From Cavia porcellus (taxonomy: Eukaryota > Chordata > Mammalia > Rodentia > Caviidae): 64,000 nt of DNA. Below the pieces are notes generated by a model, which worked only from the letters and a program-made list of their open reading frames with translations, had not been told where the DNA came from and searched no databases. Positions 45,480 to 57,499 of the stretch are shown piece by piece. The position numbers and the translations under genes are program-made. The stretch lies in contig NW_026947500.1 of NCBI RefSeq assembly GCF_034190915.1, positions 22,318,501-22,382,500 of the forward strand, given 5' to 3'. Numbering within the stretch: the first letter of the stretch is position 1; every line of letters starts with the position of its first letter.

Positions 45480-46957
45480 CTGTCAGGTATGGAGACAACT
45501 TTCCAGCTAGTGAGGTCTGGTTTTGAACTTCTCAACTTCTAAGCAGTAAAGAGAATTAGAAAATGATTGACCAGAAAGCCACTGAGATAAATAGGAAAAT
45601 GAAAGCTATAAAAAAGGAGCCCAGAACTGGAGGAATTACCTAGCCGAGAAAAAGAAAAGGCCGGAATGTCTAGTAAAGAAGGAAATAAACAAGAGTGCAC
45701 CATTCACCTGGGGTAATCAGTGTCTCTGCTGCTGGAATTAGGCTGTGCAGGAAGGGATTTTGTTGCATCAAGAGAAGAGTGAGCCATTAAAAAGTTCTTT
45801 TAAAATTTCTCTTTTCGAAGAGTCATTTCCCTTGGTGTTAGAGACCAGACAAGCACAAGTCTATTTCACATGGAATTAGGCATCATTTGAAAGCACAACA
45901 GAAGTGACCCTCCAGCTGCTGCTGCAGCTGCTAACAAGATCATCACATCCTTAAAGGGTCAGAAGTCCTGAGAGGAGGGGAAGCTGCACAAATGACTGCT
46001 GGCCCCACCCTGCCCTCCACTCTCTGGGTCTCTTTGTTTGGCTTCCTCTACAGGATGAGTGCCCTGCCAAACCACTGTGGAGATCACTGTATTCTCTATG
46101 TCTATAGCAAATAACCACAAGCGCGATCAGAAGGCTGAGTGTGTGTCCGTGCGTGTGCTTGCACACACAGCAAGAGGCCTACGTCTGACCCTGATCTGTA
46201 TTCACAAAGATGGTTGCTCTCTAGAGATACAAAAAAATAATTTGCTATGCTGCTAAGAAACATTTTCTGAATTTGTTCTTTCGCGTCACGCCTTGTTAAG
46301 GTTGAGATAAATCACATTTCTTGCCTCCTTCCCATTGATGTCACTGAAAAAAATTAGATTAGTCTGGCCAACGTGAAACTATAATGGGGTAGCGGCTTAG
46401 GTTTAGCTACTATTTAAAATTGAGCTTTGGGGGAACAGGGGTGGGTGGTGGCTGTCTACGGATATTCAACCGAGTCTGTTAAAAACGTTTCTGTCACTCG
46501 ACCCCAGCTCAGCCCATTAATTCACTGAGGAGCCTGGAAATTCAGACACATTTAGTCGTTTCCATAACCCACTATTTTCCACTTCCCTTCTGGCATTTCA
46601 TTCCATTTTTTTCTGTATTCTGATCACGCCTAGACTTCCACCCAAGTCTGAAGCTTAAAACTATCAAAGACTCTTCTCAATATCCTCATTAAAAAAAAAG
46701 AGAGAGAGAGAGAGCATTAGCCTTCCCTTTCATTTTTTTTTTTTTTTTTTTCCTGTGTGGTTAAAGTGTATTTTCTGTCATCTTGTAAGACTGGTATTTG
46801 GCCCCTTAGCCGAGGTTCGCGTACCCTCACCTACTCTCACCTCTGTACTGAAAGCTGGGAAGCAGGTCCCCACACCAGTCAGTTCTAGGCACTGACACCA
46901 GGGTGCCACCTCCCTGGTGGCACTCAAAACAGTGTAAGTACAATCTAGTTTTTTTCT
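45480..46957. other. Unique DNA, no gene recognised
   Basis: Few young repeats: an AG run at 46699-46714 and a T-run at 46734-46751. Parts around 46260-46560 look like ordinary unique sequence. Confidence 0.4.
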
Positions 46958-47071
46958 TTTTTCTTTTTTTTTTTTTTGTCTTTTTCGTTTTTTATCAGTA
47001 CCAGGGATCGAACTCAAGACTGCCTGCTTCCAAGGCAGGCGCTTATGCCGCTGAGTAAATCCCCAGCCCCC
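46958..47071 (-). mobile_element. ID-type SINE
   Basis: Inverted ID with a long T-rich tail on the left, 'cagtaccagggatcgaactcaag' and 'cgcttatgccgctgagtaaatccccagcccc'. TCTAGTTTTTTTCT at 46944-46957 and 47072-47085 is a perfect 14-bp duplication. Confidence 0.95.
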
Positions 47072-47154
47072 TCTAGTTTTTTTCTCAAAACTAGCATTTC
47101 TTAAAGCTATTTTAAAATGTCAAATACACGGGTTTATTTTTAAAAAGAAGCTTG

Positions 47155-47275
47155 TTCTTTTTATTTTCTTGTTGAGTTAGAGTCTGGGTAGCTCAAGCTG
47201 GCCTCAAACACACAGCAAATCTCTTGCCTCAGCTTCCCAAGTGCTGGGATTACAGGTGTGCACCACCATGCTCAG
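47155..47275 (-). mobile_element. B1 SINE
   Basis: Inverted B1: 'agtctgggtagctcaagctggcctcaaac', 'cctcagcttcccaagtgctgggattacaggtgtgcaccaccatg'. Confidence 0.92.
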
Positions 47276-49199
47276 AAGTTCTCTTTAAATTTCCAAAGTT
47301 AATGAGAATAGGATGAATCAACTTTACAGATGTTAAAAGTAATGAGAGCTGAAGAACAAGATCAATACAAACTGCTGGAAAAGAGTCATCGTGGCTTCTC
47401 CCTGGCTTATTAAATAAAAGCCAGATCTCCATAGTGACACATAAGATTGGGGTGAGAGTCATTAGTCTTATTTCCATCCCTGCTTTAACATATGGGGGGT
47501 TCTCCAAGCCTTAGTGAACCACCTAAAATGCTGTCGTTTAATTACTTTTGAAACTTTCCAAAAGAGAAATTTCACGTGGTTCCACCTCCAGTTACTACAC
47601 ACTGATGAAAGACACTGATACTTCGCCCAATATGGTGGGCATGTTAATGAAACCTTTGTGTGTTCACTGTCTCTAAAATGCACCAGGTACTCAGTGCAGC
47701 ACTGTTTGTTTACACAATAAGATCCTGGAAAACCTCCAAGATTCATATTTCAAAAGAGTAAACTGAGAATACCCACGCAATAAAACGCTATCCAGCTAAA
47801 GAAAAAAATAATGAGAAAACTGTTTAAAGCTTAATAACAGAAAGAAATCCAGAACACACTTTTAAGTGCCAGATCACAACGAGAAACAGAGTGTGCACTG
47901 TGCCTGCCTTTGGCTTCAGAAGAGGGAAGAAGGATAATAATCTATCTTGTCTTACTGAGTTGCATCTGCATGAAGAAAACAAAAACCTCCTGAAAACACA
48001 TAAAGAGTAAGACAAATAAGGCAGATGGGAAAACAGGAAGGGAACAAAAACAAAAAAGCATTAAAGATCCTTTTGCAAAATTAAAATTCTTTTTGTAAAA
48101 AAATGTCTTACACCCTTCTCATTCTGGCCTATAGGATTGTCTCAGTCTAGGCAGAAGCCTGGGGCTCACAGAACTGCGGTGGGACTGGTGCTCAGGGGAA
48201 GAGCAGCAGGCAAGAGCAGGGGTGACCCTGACACAGGGCTTGCTCCCAGCTGGCTTCCAGCGCCCGGCCTCTCTAGCTCCATTCAGCAGAGTAGGTGTGG
48301 TGACACAGGGTTCTTTTGGAAGTTTCCATCATGTGGTCCCTGGGAACACAGGTCAGATAATGGCTCTGATAACAGAACAGATCAGAGACAGCTGCTTCAG
48401 GAGCGGACCGGGCTTCATCTCTGATCCAAAAGTGAAAGGAAAGCGGTCAAGAACACAGCTTTGTGTAACTGGTGGGACCAGAAAACCCAGGAGGACTGGA
48501 AACCCAGGCAAATGGATGGGGACTCACATGGTCCAGTGGAGTCCCACATCCCTAAAAGGTCAAGCACAAGATTTCGTTTTGGTATATGCTTTTAGATGTG
48601 AAAAGGGAGCTAAGAAGTGCATTTTTGATCCGGGCCAAAATATATATATATATATTTGTGGTTTTATTCTGCTTTATCTTTCTTTCCTTGGGACAAAAAG
48701 TTAATATGCACATTAAAACTATTAAAGTTCAAGTTAGAGCCTTGAAGGAAGACTTAACAAAAATGTACATACTACTCTAAATTGCTCCTTAGTGAACTGA
48801 GAAATTCTTTCTTGTAGAACTGAAATAATCTGGCCTCAACAACTCTTTGTATTAAACCCTGCAAGTTGTCCTACTACCATGACACATGTTGATTTTCCTC
48901 CTGGAGCTATTATTTTAGGGAATCACAGGTATTCTGAATTGTCAGGGACTGCGCAGTTGGTGATTTACAGTAACAAGCAACAAATCTCACGGGTTTTGAT
49001 TCACAGAAAATATCAAGTTTCTGTAGAACTACTGGAACACAGAACCAATATTTTGCTAAGGACCTAATATGTACCAGACATCTGCACAAGATCATATCCA
49101 CCCCACCTACGAGTTTCAGGGATTGGTCCCTGGCAGTTTATAGGCAAGCATCTGACGAAGGTTTCAGGGCAGTCAGTGGCAGAGCTCAGACTGGCACTG
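47276..49199. other. Unique DNA, no gene recognised
   Basis: Chance frames only (48137-48424 and 48222-48704 overlap in different frames). A short (TA)n run lies at 48640-48656. Confidence 0.4.
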
Positions 49200-49400
49200 G
49201 TCTTTTTTGGGGGGTAAGGGGATAGGTTGCTTTGGAGATTTCTAGGCCATTTGCGTTGAGCTACATCTCCAGCCCATCCCCACCCTTTTTGAAACAAGGT
49301 CTCACTAAGTCAATAAATGCTGAGGGCTCCAATTTATAACCCTGCCTCAGCCTTCCCAGTGCCGGGATTACAGACCTGCACCTCTAACACCACCGGCTGG
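49200..49400 (-). mobile_element. Composite B1 + ID SINE
   Basis: Inverted ID-like part ('gccatttgcgttgagctacatctccagccc') followed by an inverted B1 ('gaaacaaggtctcactaagtcaataaatgctgagg', 'cctgcctcagccttcccagtgccgggattacag'). Confidence 0.8.
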
Positions 49401-51608
49401 TAGTCGTCTTTCTGACTCTGAAATCGGCTTTTTCCATTATTTCACCCTGCAGCCCACAGAGTACAGGATACAAAGAGGGCTTGGTTGCCTGGCACTTGCC
49501 CTTGCTGAGCTCACAACTGTGAGTGGGCCTGTGTGTTTTCACCGCTCTGCTCTAGCAAACAACCTATCATTAGGATCCACTTGCCCCATAGCTCAGGGCC
49601 AATAGTTACAGAAGCCTAGACTCTGATCTGTCTGTCAACACCAGGACTCACACCCCACATGAGAAATTCCTCAGCCGAGCAAAAAGCGGAGCCTGCCCCG
49701 TCTGGTGGACGGAACACGTGTCAGGAGCAGGGCAGAGAAGCTTCTCTGAGTAGCAGAGATTCCACGTATCAGCACAAGCTGGTGAAAGCCAGGAGCCAGG
49801 ACAGCACTTGATTCGAAAGAAGTTGCAGAGAGCCCATGGCAGTTGGACCATAGACGGGCCTTGGGTTTGTTTGTGTGGATTAACTAAGAGAAAATAGTTT
49901 TTCAGAAAACAAAACTGTATCCCAAAACCATAGGGCGTTAAAGTCAAGTGGTATCTTAAAGAATCTGAAGGCCAGAAAGAATTAAAGAATCTGAAAGCCA
50001 GAAGGGAAGGAATCTAGGCAATGACTGGCTTACTGACTCCCGTTCCCAATCCTAAACTCTAACTGAGGCTTTTGTGTGTAGAAGACAGACAGAGCCCCTT
50101 TTAAATTAGTCAGGGCTGTGGGTGCACACAGCCAGAACCCAACTCAACCAGTGTGGACCAAACAGAGCCCTCATTTGAAGGTGTCAAGCCCCGTGCGAAG
50201 AGCCGGGGCACACAGTGAACACCACTTCTCTCCTGTATTTCTGCTTCTCCTACTGTGTGGTCTGAGACAGGGGTCCCCTCTCATACCACACTTCTCAGCC
50301 TCCTTCACTCTTCAGTGTATGCGCTAAGTCCCAGGGAGGGACGTGTACTGGAAGTTACAAAGATCCCACTGTGGAGATGCTCCTGGAACAGAGGGGCGCC
50401 AAGAGTCAGTGGCTGGGTCTCCAGGAGGGAGGCAGTGGGGCACACTGCCTAGCCTGGGGAAGTGTCCTGGGTCCGGGTAGAACTTGTTGACAAGCGCCAA
50501 TTTATCCCATCCCACCCTACAGGTCACATTTCAGCAAGATACCTACGGGACCAGGCTGGACAGTGTCCTTCTCACACCTGTGAGCTCACTCTCAGTGGTG
50601 GTACCCACTAGAGAGGTAAATATCTAGACCCGAACCTCTGTCCTTACCACGCTGAAGAAAGAAGTACAGAATGAGAAGCTGGACATCTAGTTGTGAGAAC
50701 AAAGGACCCTCTCCCTGATCTCTCTACCTTTAGAAATGTAACACAGATTTCCTCCAATAGATTGGGGCCTTGAAGGTGAAAGCCAAGGTGGAGCCATCCC
50801 CTGGATAAAGAGATTCGTCTGTATCCTTCAGTAACTTGAAACTGGCCTACAGCTGATGGACACAAGGATTTTGTGCAGTTTCCTCCGAACCCGACTTGAG
50901 GCTCCTACAAGTAGGGGCACTCTGCCGAGATCTGGGGCCCATAATCTTCTGACTGCTTGCAGCTCTGGAGGAGGTATCAAAGCCAGGAAGAAACGGTTTG
51001 AAGCCAAACAGAGGGGGAGGGGGTAGAGCAGGGAGGGCTGAAGGGGAGTGAAGGGAAAGGGGATGGGGGTTGCGGGAAGCAAGGGGAAGGCCAAGAGAAA
51101 TCAGAATTAAATGAAAACAGCATTTGGAGCTGGGGCCCTCTCAGTAAAGGCCTGCCACGCATGCATTAACCCTCCATCAACGAAAACAAAATCCAGGGAC
51201 CCGGTGCCTGCCTGCCTGCTGGGGCACACAAAGCTTAGGGGTATAATATCTTCCAGGTGGGTGTGCCCAGAAGCACACAAAGGTGCTTGACAGGTCGTTT
51301 GAAACTGACTGTCAAGGTCAAAACAACACCACCTGCAAGCACAACTGAAATGTCCTCATTCATTCCCCTCCTCTGTTGTTGTTTGTTTTAAACCAAAGCA
51401 CAGTTTGAAGGGCAGACAAGCCTGACAACTGTTCAAACATATGTACATGCAACTTATTAGCGTGCAAATGGAGATATCTGGAGGCTAAAGGCGAGGTGGA
51501 GGGAGGGGACGAGTCACTAGCTCTAAGGGGGCCAAAGGAGGAGTCTGAGCCATAAATCCGTGGCATGGGGGAAGAAGGCCTTTTCCAGGGAACCAGCTCT
51601 GGATGCAG
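49401..51608. other. Unique DNA, G-rich patch at 51008-51090; no gene recognised
   Basis: No gene recognised in 2.2 kb. The + strand at 51008-51090 is dominated by G-runs of 3-6 and could form quadruplexes. Many short overlapping frames reflect GC content only. Confidence 0.4.
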
Positions 51609-51610
51609 TA

Positions 51611-51801
51611 CAGTGGTGTCTCAGTTCATGAAAGCAATTTGGTTCGCAAACAAAAAGCTTTTGGCCAAATTTTGGTTTTGTTTGCAAAGTCTACACCAGA
51701 TGACTAATACGACTGTGGCCATCTTTCCTGCACAAACACAAGCATAGCCATGTTTTCCAAAATTGTGGAACCAATTAAATTTGAGAAGCAAGGTACCACT
51801 G
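51611..51801. mobile_element. Tc1/mariner-like miniature element
   Basis: Starts CAGTGGTGTCTCAGTTCATG and ends with the near-complement (…GAGAAGCAAGGTACCACTG). The terminal inverted repeats are about 30 bp and imperfect. TA dinucleotides flank both ends (51609-51610 and 51802-51803), the hallmark duplication of Tc1/mariner. The 191-bp body is AT-rich and non-coding. Confidence 0.75.
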
Positions 51802-51803
51802 TA

Positions 51804-52149
51804 TTTGAAAATGCTCTTTGCACTGGTGGTGCATAGAGCAGAGGCTCTTGTTATGAAAGAAAAGGGTCCCTGCCCACTGAGATCTGTTTATTTTGTAATT
51901 AACAAGAGGTAAGAGAGGCCCTTTCTGAAATTTCTGCTTGGGGGCCTCAAATTTAAATGCCTACTGATGCCTGGGTGCTGACGGAGTACAAAAAAATCCC
52001 AAGCTCATGACCTAACTAGCTCTTACATCAAAAGGAAAATATATGTGTATGTTAAATTGCTGAACAAAATTGAATCACCCCCGGCCCTGTTCAAAATAAA
52101 ATCCCTAATTAAATCAAAGAATGTTAATGCTGTAAGCCATTCTGCAGGC
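51804..52149. other. Unique DNA
   Basis: No feature recognised. Confidence 0.4.
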
Positions 52150-52235
52150 TATTTACATCAACTCCTTTACCACAGTAGAAAACTAGGGCAGAGAGACCCA
52201 GTGGCTTGCCGGAGTCCCCAGCTGCCACTGGGTAC
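52150..52235 (-). repeat. MIR fragment
   Basis: 'cagtagaaaactagggcagagagacccagtggcttgccggagtccccagctg' is the complement of a MIR core. Confidence 0.55.
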
Positions 52236-52943
52236 AGCTGCTTGGAGCACAGCTTCTTCTCAGTCACAGGTAGGCAGCAAGCCTCTCCATAGAGTTTCTC
52301 ATACACTCCTGCAAACCACCTTCTTCTGCCTCAGTCTAACATCCCTGAGAGAAGATGGCAGGGTATGGGGGTCTGTGAAGACTCTCCGTTGATCCTTCCT
52401 TGAAAAAGACACCCCACACATTCCTTCCCCATGACACCCCACATTCCAACACCTGGGAGGACCTATTACCGTCCCAGATACCAAGACCCTGAGGCAGGAG
52501 AGTAAGGCACAGCAGATTGGCTAAGGACGTAAGTGTGACCTGTGAATTAGGAAAATCCCACAACACATGCACTAGTTCCCACACACATTTCAATAGTTCC
52601 CAAATCCTAACACGTGGACTTCTGGCGGCCTAGACTTGCCCCACCTGAGTGGAGTGGGTGATGGAAAAAAGGACAGTGTTCTCTCAGAGTAGACTACTCT
52701 CAACCTGAACTTATTTTACAACTCTTACTAGGCCAAAACTTATTCTACAAAGCCTGTTTCTTTTCCTTTACCTTTAATAAATGTAAAACCTTGTACTTGT
52801 CTCAACTAAATTTTCTGCTCAGGACGGAAAGAACCTAGAAACTACTACTGCATCCCAGAGCTCAGTAACATATTTGGCAAGCCAGGCAGAAGCAGGTAAG
52901 GTCATTTTGGCATGTTTTTTTTTGTTTCTAAAATCTACAGCTG
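52236..52943. other. Unique DNA, no gene recognised
   Basis: Only short frames. Confidence 0.4.
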
Positions 52944-53029
52944 GGGCTGGGGATTTAGCACAGTGACATAAGCGCCTGCTTGCAAGCGCGCAGTTATGAA
53001 TTTGATCCCCAGTACCAAAAATAAAAAAA
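52944..53029 (+). mobile_element. ID-type SINE
   Basis: 'gggctggggatttagcacagtgacataagcgcctgcttgcaagcg', 'atttgatccccagtacc' and an A-rich tail. Flanks TAAAATCTACAGCTG and TAAAATCCACGGCTG match at 13 of 15. Confidence 0.94.
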
Positions 53030-53044
53030 TAAAATCCACGGCTG

Positions 53045-55139
53045 AGAAGCCTCTCCCCTCCCGCCTCCCCTAGGCTGGGGAACTTAGGCGCCTTCTCATG
53101 GGATGGGAGCAGTTTCCTACCTTTCCCACCACGTGGTAGGTGGCAATGCATGGCTTCTGTATAAGAAGCCATAGGGTAAGAGGCCCACAGGCCCACCTCA
53201 GATTACTCCCTTTTTCTTCTTTTCCCCATTTTTGGTCACTCATTTTGGATACAAGTCAGTAAAGGGCAGCCAAAGAGCCTGTTACTAACTCAGTCATATC
53301 ATTCAGGTTCCATGTGTGCAACCTAGAATTTAGTCTGCCTTCCTGTCTTTACCTTTCTGTTTGCTATGATACTTTGCTCAGCTTTCTTACCCTTGGGAAA
53401 ACCAGCTATTGTAAAGCTGGCCTCCTGCGTAAATAGCTGCCTACCCCGGTTCACCCATTTTGTGCTTAAAGTCTCCAGATCATGCTTCATCCTAGTCCAC
53501 CTTCCCACCATGACTGGCAGCCATTTTGGTTCATCGTAAGAGTTAATCACATGGACCAGACATTTTGGTTGATCACATGGGTTGGCTGCATGGGTTAGGT
53601 CATGTTTGTAGGGCATTTAAGTTGTTCGTGTAGTTTTGCCATGCTTGCATCCCCCCCCCCTTTTTTTTACTTTTTTTAACTGGCTTCATGGTCACCAGGA
53701 AGTCTCACCCTTGTAGATAGGCACTAAGCCTCCAATTTTAGGAAGTATATGAGCCTCCCCCTTCTTTTCTTTTGAATTGGGTTGAATTGCCTCGTTTTTT
53801 GTCTGTTTGGTTTTTGTTTGTTTTGTTTTGTTTTTTGATACTGAAAAGAGAATCGAACTCACAACCTTATCCCTGTCAGGCAGGCACTGTACTACTGAGC
53901 TCTATCTCCAGCCCTCGAATCTTCTCTTTATTTAAAAACTTCAGGTATTTTAGACACATATATCGGATGGCCTGAAAAAAATAAAGGAATGCCAGTAAAG
54001 TTCAACTCAAATAGCTGTGAGTATGCAACAGTAGAGCTAGCCGTATTCTTAGAACTTTTTAATTTTTTAAAGAGGTTTCTATTTTTACTGTCTTAAACAA
54101 AGCACCAAAGCCCTCAAAAATTAAGAGATAATTCTTTTCAAGTAGCTCCACCCTGGTCTCTAAGAATAGCAGTTTCTCAAGTGGCTAAGGGAATCTCTGG
54201 GGGTAGAGCTCCAAGCTGATCATACTGGAGTTTCCAAAACAGCTCCTAGAGGTCTCTACCCTTCTCCTTAAGGAGTTAGTGGGCACAGTATGGAGAGTTC
54301 TAAAGCTGAGAGCCCTTGGGAGTCCCTACTCTTCTAGGAAAGACACAGGTGTCACCTCAGCTTCCAGTATCCATGTTGCCTAGTAAGTACTTGTATATCA
54401 CAAGGGAAGCTTTATGAACTCAACAGGTCTCCTCCTTCGTGAAATATCATATAAAGAACCCAAGACCTCCCTCTATCTGATCCAAGATGAGTCATGAGAA
54501 ACACCATCAATAGCACCCTGTAGATTCCACCAACCTTGCCACTGGACTGTATCTTTAATCAGTGAGAACAGTCCAACAATGGCAATGTAAATAAAAAGGA
54601 TTAATCAACTGTTGAAATATGGTTTGGGCCCACTATGAACTAAGGACTGGTGAGAGATGAGTACAAGATGACAGTTTATATGTCAATACTATTTTTTCAT
54701 TATATCATTTTTACAAAAGGCAAGGAAGATGGTGTGTAATTCCTTACATTGAGGGCTTTATAGCTCTTTTTCTCTGGAAAAACCCAGAAACTAGGTTATA
54801 TAGTGTGGGCCCTGAGGAAGTCTTCAAATCCCCACCTATATTTCAGGAACTTCGGGCCTTCCCATCTGTTTAATGAAGACAACCGTACTGGGAGGTGTCC
54901 TTAACTTCCTACTTATAATCTTCAGACCAGTAAATCAGTCCCATTCCCTTCAAGTGACTCGGGAACTCTATCAGAACCTAACACTCCAGAGGAACTGTGT
55001 TCCTCACTCCCTTCAGCAGGCTCCTCAGACAGCTGGAAGCCCCACAGGACACGCTTAAAGGGTACTTCTTATTCCTCTGACTCACAGCCTGTTCTGCTCC
55101 TGGGAGATGTCCTAGGAGCAAAGGGGAATATTTGAGTCA
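53045..55139. other. Upstream flank of the retroviral block; LTR and 5' gag remnants suspected
   Basis: The position just 5' of the class I gag remnant and a TATA-like 'aagtatatgagcctccccc' at about 53743-53761 suggest a decayed LTR and leader. I found no matching second LTR and no clear primer-binding site. An ID SINE sits at 53797-53914. Confidence 0.3.
53797..53914 (-). mobile_element. ID-type SINE
   Basis: Long TTTTG-rich tail on the left, then 'gatactgaaaagagaatcgaactcacaacc' and 'gtactactgagctctatctccagcc'. Inverted ID. Confidence 0.9.
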
Positions 55140-55990
55140 AGGTTCCTTTTGCAGTGGCTGAGACCAACAGTGCAAAGAATGGCAGGCTGACATTCAGAGG
55201 ATCCTAGTGACCTATCATGGCAAGATGTCCAATTTATCTTGGCCACTTGCTGTACCCTAGATGAAAGACAAAGAATTCTAGAAAAGGTTAGAGGATATGC
55301 AGATGAGCAATCTGCTGCAAAAAGGGAAAGAAATCACCTAGGAGAGATTGTTTTCCCTTCAATGGCCCAACTGAGACAATTATACTAGCAATGGACTAAA
55401 AATGATGTGTAACATAACTGCCCTTGGCATGCGAATAAAAAGTTACATTAAGAAATGTGAGAATTAGGAAAGGGTCAGAGAGGTCACATAGGGCAAAGAA
55501 GAAAATCCAGCTGTCTTCCATAGCCGATTAGTAGAAGCTATTCATAAACATGCTAAAGTATACCCCTCTTCCAAAGTGGGACAGGCATTTACGGGACATC
55601 TTTGGTTACTCAGGCCCAATATTTGGCGTAAATTACAAAAACTTCAGCTGGGCCCCTGGACCTCTATGACCCAACTTCTGGACACAACCTTTTCTGTGTT
55701 CAACAACTGAGAACTAGATAAGGATGAAAGAAGAGGTGAGAAAAAAGACAAGCTCAGGTTGTAATTACTGCAACTGGCAATGCCTTAAAGTACACCCCAG
55801 GTGGGTCAGGGAAAAACCAATGGACAATCAAGGAAAGAGTTCCTATTTTGGGCTGGGGTTTAGCTCAAAGGCTTAGCAAATATGAGGTTGTGAGTTCAAT
55901 CCCCAGTACCAAAAAAAAAAAAAAAGAGTTCCTATTTTAAATGCAAGAAGACTGGACACTGTATACACAACTCCAGCAAGTCACTGCCTG
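55140..55990 (+). pseudogene. Class I (gammaretrovirus-like) gag remnant
   Basis: Gag is the virion structural polyprotein. In broken + frames I read a capsid-like stretch (E-R-Q-R-I-L-E-K at about 55266, then a VFHSRLVEA-like block near 55511-55540 and a WRKLQKLQ block near 55626-55650). It is followed by a nucleocapsid zinc-finger remnant (F-K-C-K-K-T-G-H-C at about 55936-55965). The order and spacing are those of class I Gag. Stops and frameshifts are frequent, and an ID SINE at 55850 lies just before the zinc finger, so no product is expected. The matching class I pol lies 6.6 kb downstream beyond class II sequence. The N-terminal (matrix) part is not recognisable. Confidence 0.7.
55850..55922 (+). 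mobile_element. ID-type SINE inside class I gag, internally deleted
   Basis: 'gggctggggtttagctcaaaggcttagcaaatatgaggttgtgagttcaatccccagtacc' and a 15-nt A-tail. A perfect 16-bp duplication, AAAGAGTTCCTATTTT, lies at 55834-55849 and 55923-55938. About 12 bases between the A and B boxes are missing. Confidence 0.96.
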
Positions 55991-56194
55991 GGCCGTGCAC
56001 CAAGTAAGGAATAACTAAACCATGTTGAAGTCCACAGGATTAATTGTTGTAAAAAGGAAATTTTTTTGAATTGCATGCGGATTAGGCCACTCACAGTGCT
56101 GCTCACAACATAACCGCTACAATAGATATGTTAACCAGAGAAAGTGTCTTCACTGCCACAAATAATCAACTTACTTTTAAACTATAAGTATATA

Positions 56195-56680
56195 AACAAA
56201 ATTAAAATAGCTGCCACAGGGACTTGGAAGAAACTTCCTTCAAAGGGTGAGATATTCCTTGATTTGAGTTCCATTCCTCAGGGTCCTAAAGAATCTTTTC
56301 AAGATTTTGTGGCACACTTATTGCAGGCTAGTGGGAGGATTATAAGTGATAGGGGCTTTGAAAACGTAAATAAAGGGTGTAAAGAGGCTTTAGGAGCCCA
56401 CCAAAGATGGGCTACACTGGCTGAGGTGCTTCAGATCCGTGCAGACTCGGGCCCCTCACATGTGCAGGGGGCTAACTTGGCAGCAGCTATCACTCACTCA
56501 TAGCCTAGAGAAGAGGAAAAGAAACAGGGTTACTTATTTCAGCTGTAGGGTGGAAGCATTTTACCAAAAATCACTCTGCTGTACCTGTAGGGGCCCAGCA
56601 TGGCTGCTACCTATTCCTTCAACAAAACCTTCTACTATCTGTCCGAAGTGGAAATAACGGTATCGTTGGGCAAAGGAGTA
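56195..56680 (+). pseudogene. Class II (betaretrovirus/IAP-like) gag remnant
   Basis: The open frame 56144-56503 contains the retroviral capsid major homology region (Q-G-P-K-E-S-F-Q-D-F, about 56275-56305) and a capsid C-terminal end before a stop. Zinc-finger-like traces follow to about 56680. The wording of the homology region and the following dUTPase/protease are class II, unlike the class I gag just upstream. The 5' two-thirds of gag and any 5' LTR are missing, with fewer than 200 bases separating it from the class I remnant. Confidence 0.75.
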
Positions 56681-56689
56681 TAGACCCAA

Positions 56690-57480
56690 CATTAATGTGG
56701 AAGGAAGGTCAACCCATTCTGGAAAACTTCCACTCAGGCCTGCTCCAGCCCCACCAAACTGTGGAGGCGCTTTCCCCAATTCCTCCCCAGCCCTACCCTT
56801 CAGTGCCAAGCAGGTTTCTAATCTCAGGCAAGCAACAGAAGACAGCAGAGGCTTGGATTTCAATCTCTCCTCCAGATTCCTACTAACCCCTAAAATGGAT
56901 CCCCAAGTTATTCCTACTAGAATCTATGACCTTTACTTCATGTAACAGTGCAACTCTTGCTAGGCTGAGGCAGTCTCATTTTAAAAGGTCTCCAGGTGTT
57001 GCTTGGTGTCATCAACGCTGACTATACAGGGAAATCAAGGTCATGGTTTGATCTACTTAAGGCACTGTGGAAGTCACACTAGACTCTCATATCACCCGAT
57101 TGGTCATCCTTCCCTCAACAAAAATGAAAAAAACTACAAATATGGAAAGGAGGTCCAAGTGTTTGGGTTCCTCTGGTATGTATTGTGTCCTACAGATTAG
57201 ACAAGATCGTCATAAGACGGAGTTGATCATTGAAGGCAAAACACTTAAAGGACTTTTAGACACAGGTGTGGACATTTCAGTTACTGCCCAGCACTAGTGG
57301 CCCACAGCATGGCCTTTGGATGTGGCCACTACAGATTCACAGGGGTGGGCAGTGTTTCTCACCCCAATAGAAGTGCTAAATTATTAACTTGAGGGGATGC
57401 AGAAGGCCATTCTGGACATTTTTCACCTTATTTCCTCCACCATATACCAGTCAATCTAGGGAGTCATGATGTATGACAGG
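56690..57480 (+). pseudogene. Class II dUTPase-protease (pro) remnant
   Basis: A dUTPase-like part (G-L-D-F-N-L-S-S at about 56850, then an A-D-Y-T-G reading near 57016) precedes a retroviral aspartic protease. The protease active-site block reads L-L-D-T-G-V-D at about 57256-57276 in frame 57067-57297, with D-T-G retained and the usual A of DTGAD changed to V. A stop follows (57295), and the H-W/W-P stretch continues out of frame to about 57330. dUTPase joined to protease is characteristic of class II retroviruses. At least two frameshifts are needed to follow it, so it is dead. Confidence 0.75.
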
Positions 57481-57499
57481 ATAGGGGGCATTTTTGCTT

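Noticed and set aside
53280..53790. Candidate 5' LTR for the class I provirus
   Set aside because: A TATA-like site is present but there are no clear TG…CA ends, no second copy in the window and no primer-binding site, so it is mentioned only as a suspicion.
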